Below, piece by piece: positions 58,801-64,000 of a stretch of DNA of 64,000 nt (position 1 is its first letter; every line of letters begins with the position of its first letter). The notes below the pieces were generated by a model. It made no database searches. It was not told the origin of the DNA and saw only the letters and a program-made list of their open reading frames with translations. Source of the stretch: Saccharum officinarum (lineage: Eukaryota > Streptophyta > Magnoliopsida > Poales > Poaceae); the NCBI GenBank assembly GCA_020631735.1, contig CM036159.1, forward strand, positions 21,305,511-21,369,510, written 5' to 3'. Made by a program: the position numbers and the translations under genes.

Positions 58801-60787
58801 TGAAAGTCCTATGTTTGGTGTTGGTAATTAGTGACAATGCCTAAGTACTAATCCTATGCCTAAGTTATATGTAGCATATGAGGATTAGTACATTCCAAGG
58901 TTGGTGGTAAGATGGACATGGTGATCATGATGGCCACACTTGGATTTGGATGCAACCCTACGTGATCAAGGCAAAGGTATATGCTTAAGGGTTGTGTTTT
59001 AGTAACCAAGACACCTAGCGGGTGTGGTTACATTATAGGATAGATAGCCGTACTATAAAGAGGGGAATGACGCGACTATTGAACTCCTAAGTGCCTCTAG
59101 ATGTGCATTTCATGATCATACGCATTTGGATAGAACTAATATCGCCTCGAAAAATGATTGTGAAAATGCTAACACACTCACACATGACGAAGATCGCTTG
59201 GTGGTGTTGGCACGTTTGCGAAGGCGGTGGAGTTTGAGCGGTAGAGAGGGTTTGGGATCCTCTCTCCCTCCCGCGCGAGCTTGCGAGGCGGGATTCAGGC
59301 ATTTTCGAGAAGTTGAAACGACTATTTTTCACTACGCCGGAAGTCCAGAAAAGAAACAGAGGCGAACGGAGGTCACAGAGGTGACCGGACGCTGAACCGG
59401 ACGCGGTCCTTGCATGACCGGACGCGTCCAGTCAGTGTTCAGTGTCTGCGTATTTTTCAGTTCGATGATCGGACGGGAGGCGCGTCCGGTCACTGACGAT
59501 CGGACGTGTCCGGTCGTTCAGGGAGCTTACTGGACTCTAACCGGACGCTGGCACTGTCGCGTCTGGTTATTTTCTTCAGCGCGTCCGGTCACTGTTTCGT
59601 TGAGCGCTGCTCAGGCGACCAGCGCGTCCAGTCATTCTCGGGACTAGCGCGTCAGGTCGTTTCTAGCGCGTCCGGTCTGCGCGATGAGCGCGTCCGGTCG
59701 TTGCTTCGCAGTTAGCCGTTGGGTGACCGGCGCGTCCGGTCGTTTGGACCAACGCGTCCGGTCAGTGCTTCCTGAGTTAGCCGTTGGGTGACCGGCGCGT
59801 CCGGTCAGTTGGACCAGCGCGTCCGGTCAGCTCGATTCCAGCTGTTTAAGTTTCTAACGGCTCTATTCGAAGGGGTACGTCTATAAATACTCGTTGGTCG
59901 GCACAAGGCTCCCTCTCTCGAACATTTGACATACTTGTGAGCACTTTGAGTTAAGCAACTCCCCTCCCACTCATCTCTCTTGCTTCTTTGCATATTCGAA
60001 GTGAGATTGAGTGATCCAAGTGCATTTGCATTGTGAGATTGCATCTAGTTGGCACTTGGTGGTTAATTTGCTGCGGAATTCTTGTTTCTCTTGGTGGTTG
60101 CCGCCACCTAGACGACTTGGAGCAGCTTGGAGGCGTTGGCAAGAGTTGGTGTTTGTTCTTGGCCATCTCCGGTAATTGTGAGGGGTTTGTGCCTACCTCG
60201 GCGAAGCGCCAAAGGCAACATTAGTAAATTGCTTCGTGTCATTGCAACCATTTGTCATTTGGTAGGTTCTTGTGGCGCCTTTTGAGAGGCTCGGTGTGTG
60301 ACTGATTAGCCACCGAACCACGTGGAGAAGAGGGACACAACGGGGACTAGCGTGCCAGCAAGCACGTGAACCTCGGGATAAATCTTCGTGCCATCATTCT
60401 TATTTTGTTTGATTGATCCCGGTGGTTGTATATTATGGTATTCATCTCTTGATCATATTGATTGGTTGGCTCAATACTTCGCCCCTCGGTGATACCCTCC
60501 TAACTCTCTCTTGCATTAATTTCTTAGTTACCTTGCTAGCTTGTTAGTGTTACTCTTAGCTTGTGTAGCTAGCTAGCTTTAGTTGTAATTAAGTTATGCG
60601 GTTTGACTTGTGCGGTTGAGTGCAAATATATTAGTATTGTGATTTGGTTAGGTGGCTTGCAAACACCCCGTAGGCTAAGCAAAACTTGCATCTCGCTACT
60701 TGTTATATTGATAAACTTGTTTTAGCTTGTCTTTGTAGAAAATTTTAAAAGACTATTCACCCTCCCTCTAGCCATCAAGACCTTTCA
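58801..60787 (+). repeat. 3' LTR of element B
   Basis: 1987 bp. Nearly all differences from the 5' LTR are transitions, many at CG sites in the CCGGTC array. It points outward at the AACAT repeat and the SpoU gene. Confidence 0.95.
59382..59830. repeat. CCGGTC half-site array in 3' LTR of element B
   Basis: Same copies as at 48217-48668, with extra C-to-T or G-to-A changes. The TATA box follows at about 59882. Confidence 0.9.
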
Positions 60788-61464
60788 GAGGTCTAGGGTG
60801 CGGCCACAAAGGAGGAGAGGAGAGCGGTGGTGGGCCGCGGTGAGTCACTGGGGGTTCAGACCTCGACTGAGTGGGGCGGAGACGCCATCGGCGGACGGTG
60901 CTTTGACTGCATGACTTGGAGAGAGTGGGAGTAAACTGGATCTGGGAGAAGCAGAACGTGTGTGCGACTTGTGGCTGACAGCTTGAGGAGTGAGATATTT
61001 TTATTTTGGATGGCAGCGTGGAGTATCAGATATTTGTGATGGGTACAATAAGTGGACAACATGAAGCCACGTAGCGTCCGGCGTGCGTATACCCTGATCA
61101 TAGCATTACCGAAGTCGCAAACGTCAAATTCCAGCCGGGAAATGGGAATGCTTGTGATGTGCAAAATGGTCAGTGACCAAGCTTCTGTAATCAGTATGAA
61201 ATGCGCGAGAAATTTAAATGGATCCTAGTCCTAGAAGTTAATCAAATATCTCAAATGTGCCCAAGTTCAAATTTTGTCTCGGGCGGGCCGTGATATCGAA
61301 TGACAAATGCTTTTGACGAATCACGAATGGAATCGGGGGAGGAAAATTTCAAGAGCCCATCCAGGGCGTTGAGTGCAATGAGTCCAGGAGCAGATAAGAT
61401 GGGCGCCAAGCCCACGAGCCAAACGCAGCTATCGCCACGGGCGCGCTTGCCAGTCGCCACCGCG
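60788..61464. other. Repeat remainder and SpoU gene upstream region
   Basis: 60788-60792 is the second GAGGT. Up to about 60900 the sequence continues the GC-rich tail interrupted at 47636. The rest is the likely promoter and 5' UTR of the methyltransferase gene. In-frame ATGs at 61300, 61378 and 61399 precede the chosen start. Confidence 0.45.
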
Positions 61465-63141
61465 ATGCTGCTGGGGCGCGCCCCGCCGTCTCCGCCGCCG
61501 CTCTCGGCGGCGGCCAACTTCCCGGCGAACCTGGAGCGCCCCCTTCGCGTTCGCGGCCTGCCCTCTTTCCGTGCCGGCGTTGCTACGGCCACTGCCGCGG
61601 CGAAGCCGGCGGCTTCCTCCCTGGGCGGGCAAAAGCGCAAGCAGGTGGCGAGCGTGGCGAACCCGCTGGTGAAGCACTGCGTCAAGCTCCGGCTCTCGGC
61701 CGCGTACCGCCGCTCCTGCCGCCGCCTCCTCCTCGTCGGCCTCGCTCCCATCCTGTACTCCTCTGCAACTCCAGGCCCTTGTCACCTTACCTGTCCACTG
61801 TCCTGCGAGGCTTCTCTTCCTAAACCTGTGCTTCTGCCCCTTGCTACAGGGAGGTGTGTAGGTTTGAGCTCGACGCCATCGATTACTTGCTTCTCCTGGA
61901 CGGCGTAGAGGTCCCGGAGGCGCTGCGCGAGTTCTCTGGTGATGTCGTGTATGTCAGCGCCGCGGTGATGAAGAAGGTGTCCGGGATGCAATCGGTTGAT
62001 TCCACCGAGGCCATTGCTGTCATGCACATGCCTAACCATTTCCGCGACCTCGGGAGCCATGAGGATGGGGATGCTCTTGATGGGTTGTTCAGTTATCCAA
62101 AGAGGATTCTAGTCCTTGATGGGATTCAGGTGAGGACATGCAGTGCTCACCAAGGCCACCATTGTGCAGAGAGATGATTGCTGTCATTTTTTACGCAGTA
62201 GAATGCAAAGCATAATTCAATCCATGCATGCTGTTTTTGTTTGAAGCAAATGTAGTTATGCACATATATCCGTTCAGTGGGTCTCATGCTAAGTTGCTAA
62301 CCATGGTGCCCCTACCTTGCAGGATCCTGGTAACCTCGGAACACTGATAAGATCAGCTTGTGCTTTCAAATGGGTATGCCATATTCTTTCCTTAAGGTCA
62401 CTTATCGAAGTTTGTCAGACTGTACTACTGCTGCATTGCATAGTGTTATATAATCTATTGCCACTTTACCAGAGTTTGAGGAATGCCACTAAATTTCATT
62501 ATCCTCCAGTGCTCCTTTGCTAAAAAGAAATTGATTCTGCTCCTACGTAAGATAGGATGGAATGTCATTATCTGATTCCACTGTACACACTAATTTTTTA
62601 TGGGGTACACAATACATGATTTATATGTATTAGCTATCTCCGGTTGATAAAATCAAACACTCTCTAGTATTTGCCGTTCCAACTCTGCACTTCTAACAAC
62701 CTCTAAACCAAATGCCATCAGGATGGAGTATTCCTTCTTCCGGCTTGTTGTGATCCATTCAATGAAAAGGCTATTCGTGCAGCCCGTGGAGCCTCTTTGC
62801 AGCTTCCTATTGTCTCTGGTACCTGGCATGACCTGCATTCATTGATGACAAAGTATGGTATGAAAATGATGGCAGGCCATCCAGAAAGTAGCAGTGATGC
62901 ATCCAAAGAAATCTACTCGCTGTCCAAAGAACTAGCTGATTCACTGTTGAATGAGTCTCTGTGCTTAGTGTTAGGAGGTGAGGGCAATGGCCTCTCTGCA
63001 GAGACCCTCCAGGCATGTGAGCTTGTAAACATTCCAATGGAAGGTACTTTTGAATCTCTGAATGTTTCAGTTGCAGGTGGTATATTTTTGTTCATGTTAC
63101 AACCCAAAGGTCAAATAGACAGAAGAACTTCAACCCCTTAA
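61465..63141 (+). CDS. SpoU/TrmH-family RNA 2'-O-methyltransferase, probably organellar
   Basis: Four exons (61465-61754, 61850-62129, 62323-62373, 62722-63141) give 346 codons with GT..AG junctions. The N-terminus is Ala/Arg/Pro-rich and suits a plastid or mitochondrial transit peptide. ATG 61465 was chosen for its CACCGCG context; an upstream in-frame ATG at 61300 would add 55 residues. Residues about 65-185 form the RNA-binding N-domain (NPLVKHCVKLR...LLLVGLAPI). The knotted SPOUT domain has motif 1 DPGNLGTLIRSA (191), motif 2 LVLGGEGNGLS (290) and motif 3 ESLNVSVAGG (318). These bind S-adenosylmethionine and carry the catalytic Arg and Asn. It most resembles the YsgA-type branch and probably methylates a ribose in rRNA or tRNA; the target is unknown. 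No breaks. Confidence 0.9.
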
Positions 63142-63789
63142 CTTTGCGTCTGTTTCTCTTGCTGTTATCTTGTTAACTTTTCGTTGTTTTCATTTCTCTG
63201 GTTGTTAGTTTTTATCTTCACCGTTGATGCTGATTCAAAGTAAAGGAATATTTTGTTTAATCTGGTTTACTTTTTGAGGGATGAGAAACATAACGTACAG
63301 AAAAATGAATCTGCTGACCTGTTACTCATGGAACTTCTTACTATGATGGCATCATGTAGTTTCACTGGCTCTTTAATAAATGAAGAATTCTGGGAGGCTT
63401 GATCAATTATTAACACTCTGATGAGACCGTTTGACACTGCATAGAATGCAGAAATGGTTAGAGGCTTAGAGCTATTTCTGTTTAGATAAAAGGAAAATCA
63501 ATTCCAGCCTCTGCACACCATGGTGCACACAAGCTAGCACACAAGCTAGTACCTGGAATGTTTGGAATGAACTATTTTTCTTCGGTTTATGGACAGCCAA
63601 AACATTCCAGGGTAATCTTGTAATTATGTCATATATCTCCATAGAAGTTAGGGGACACCGTGATGGCATATTAATACAGACACCATGATAACTCAACAGT
63701 AAATCTTCACAGTTTTGATCCTGTGTTTGATCCTTGGATAACGCGGTTAGCGCTGTAGTTAAGGTTGCAATCCTTTTAACAATAATGAC
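63142..63789. other. 3' flank of the SpoU gene
   Basis: AT-rich, with no gene recognised. A minus-strand open frame (63801-63472) has no known domain and is not supported. Confidence 0.4.
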
Positions 63790-64000
63790 CAGTGTTATCA
63801 AGTCGTCTAGTCAATCCTGCTCAACATGGGACCAGCAAGGCGATTAGTCGCAATTAGTCGTCGACCAGGGAAACTCGGTCCTGGTAGGTCCTATTCGTCC
63901 CCTAGTCGTCCTATATATATCAGGACTAATATACCAAATATATACTAATATACTCTGTGTTCTAGTTCTAGAGTACAAATCAAGCATGAAGATAACTCTA
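63790..64000 (+). mobile_element. Likely left end of a hAT-like element
   Basis: CAGTGTTATCAAGTCG resembles a hAT terminal repeat, followed by repeated AGTCG motifs (GCGATTAGTCGCAATTAGTC). The other end is beyond the window. Confidence 0.4.

Larger units (their letters stand above)
47637..60787 (+). mobile_element. Complete Copia retrotransposon B (SIRE/Maximus-like), TSD GAGGT
   Basis: 1987-bp LTRs at both ends (47637-49623, 58801-60787) with TGAAAG...CTTTCA termini. GAGGT lies at 47632-47636 and 60788-60792. Inside are the primer site (49626), gag, pol, a long UTR and a purine tract. A 2544-bp solo LTR sits in RT (54466-57009). Without that it is about 10.6 kb. Gag and Pol carry stops and one frameshift, so it is not autonomous. 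By hand count, the LTRs differ at roughly 3 percent of sites. Confidence 0.95.

Noticed and set aside
63472..63801. 109-codon minus-strand ORF beyond the SpoU gene
   Set aside because: No domain, AT-rich, and overlaps a likely hAT end.

Overview
This is plant nuclear DNA from a grass, most likely a panicoid or andropogonoid one. The evidence is nested grass-type LTR retrotransposons, Stowaway MITEs, an Au SINE and two intron-containing nuclear genes for probably organelle-targeted proteins. There is one run of 100 Ns (12083-12182). I see no bacterial operons, CRISPR arrays, rRNA genes or tRNA genes.

Layout. 1-8631: a decayed Copia element (A, SIRE/Maximus/Opie-like) that is cut by the window edge and carries a nested 920-bp solo LTR of Ty3/gypsy CRM-like type. 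8632-8950: a piece of an AACAT-rich repeat. 8951-12082: the 3' part of a second SIRE-like element (C, minus strand) with a glutamine-rich third ORF. 12083-12182: gap. 12183-24595: a LARD-like non-autonomous element with 4.6-kb LTRs and a non-coding 3.6-kb interior, inserted into the RT of a minus-strand Copia element (D, Ale/Retrofit-like, 24596-31420). D is also split by a 2.2-kb solo LTR (25898-28119). 31421-41450: gene-poor, with a 41-bp tandem repeat, a truncated SIRE-like LTR, a DUF674 pseudogene, a LINE 3' end, and a three-level nest (retroposon inside hAT inside Stowaway MITE). 42076-45785: a seven-exon gene for ferredoxin C2 (FdC2). 46680-47636 and 60793 onward: an AACAT-rich repeat interrupted by a complete 13.2-kb SIRE-like Copia element (B, 47637-60787). 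B has 1987-bp LTRs and a GAGGT target-site duplication, and it carries a 2.5-kb solo LTR in its RT. 61465-63141: a four-exon SpoU/TrmH RNA 2'-O-methyltransferase gene. 63790-64000: the likely left end of a hAT element.

How it fits together. Only FdC2 and the SpoU methyltransferase look like working host genes. All retroelement polyproteins carry stops or frameshifts, most of them explicable as C-to-T transitions. The strongest unexplained signal is a dense array of CGTCCGGTC half-sites just upstream of the TATA box in all seven SIRE-like LTRs. In its best form it makes a perfect 20-bp palindrome. I find no new multi-gene system; this LTR promoter architecture is the best candidate for something undescribed.
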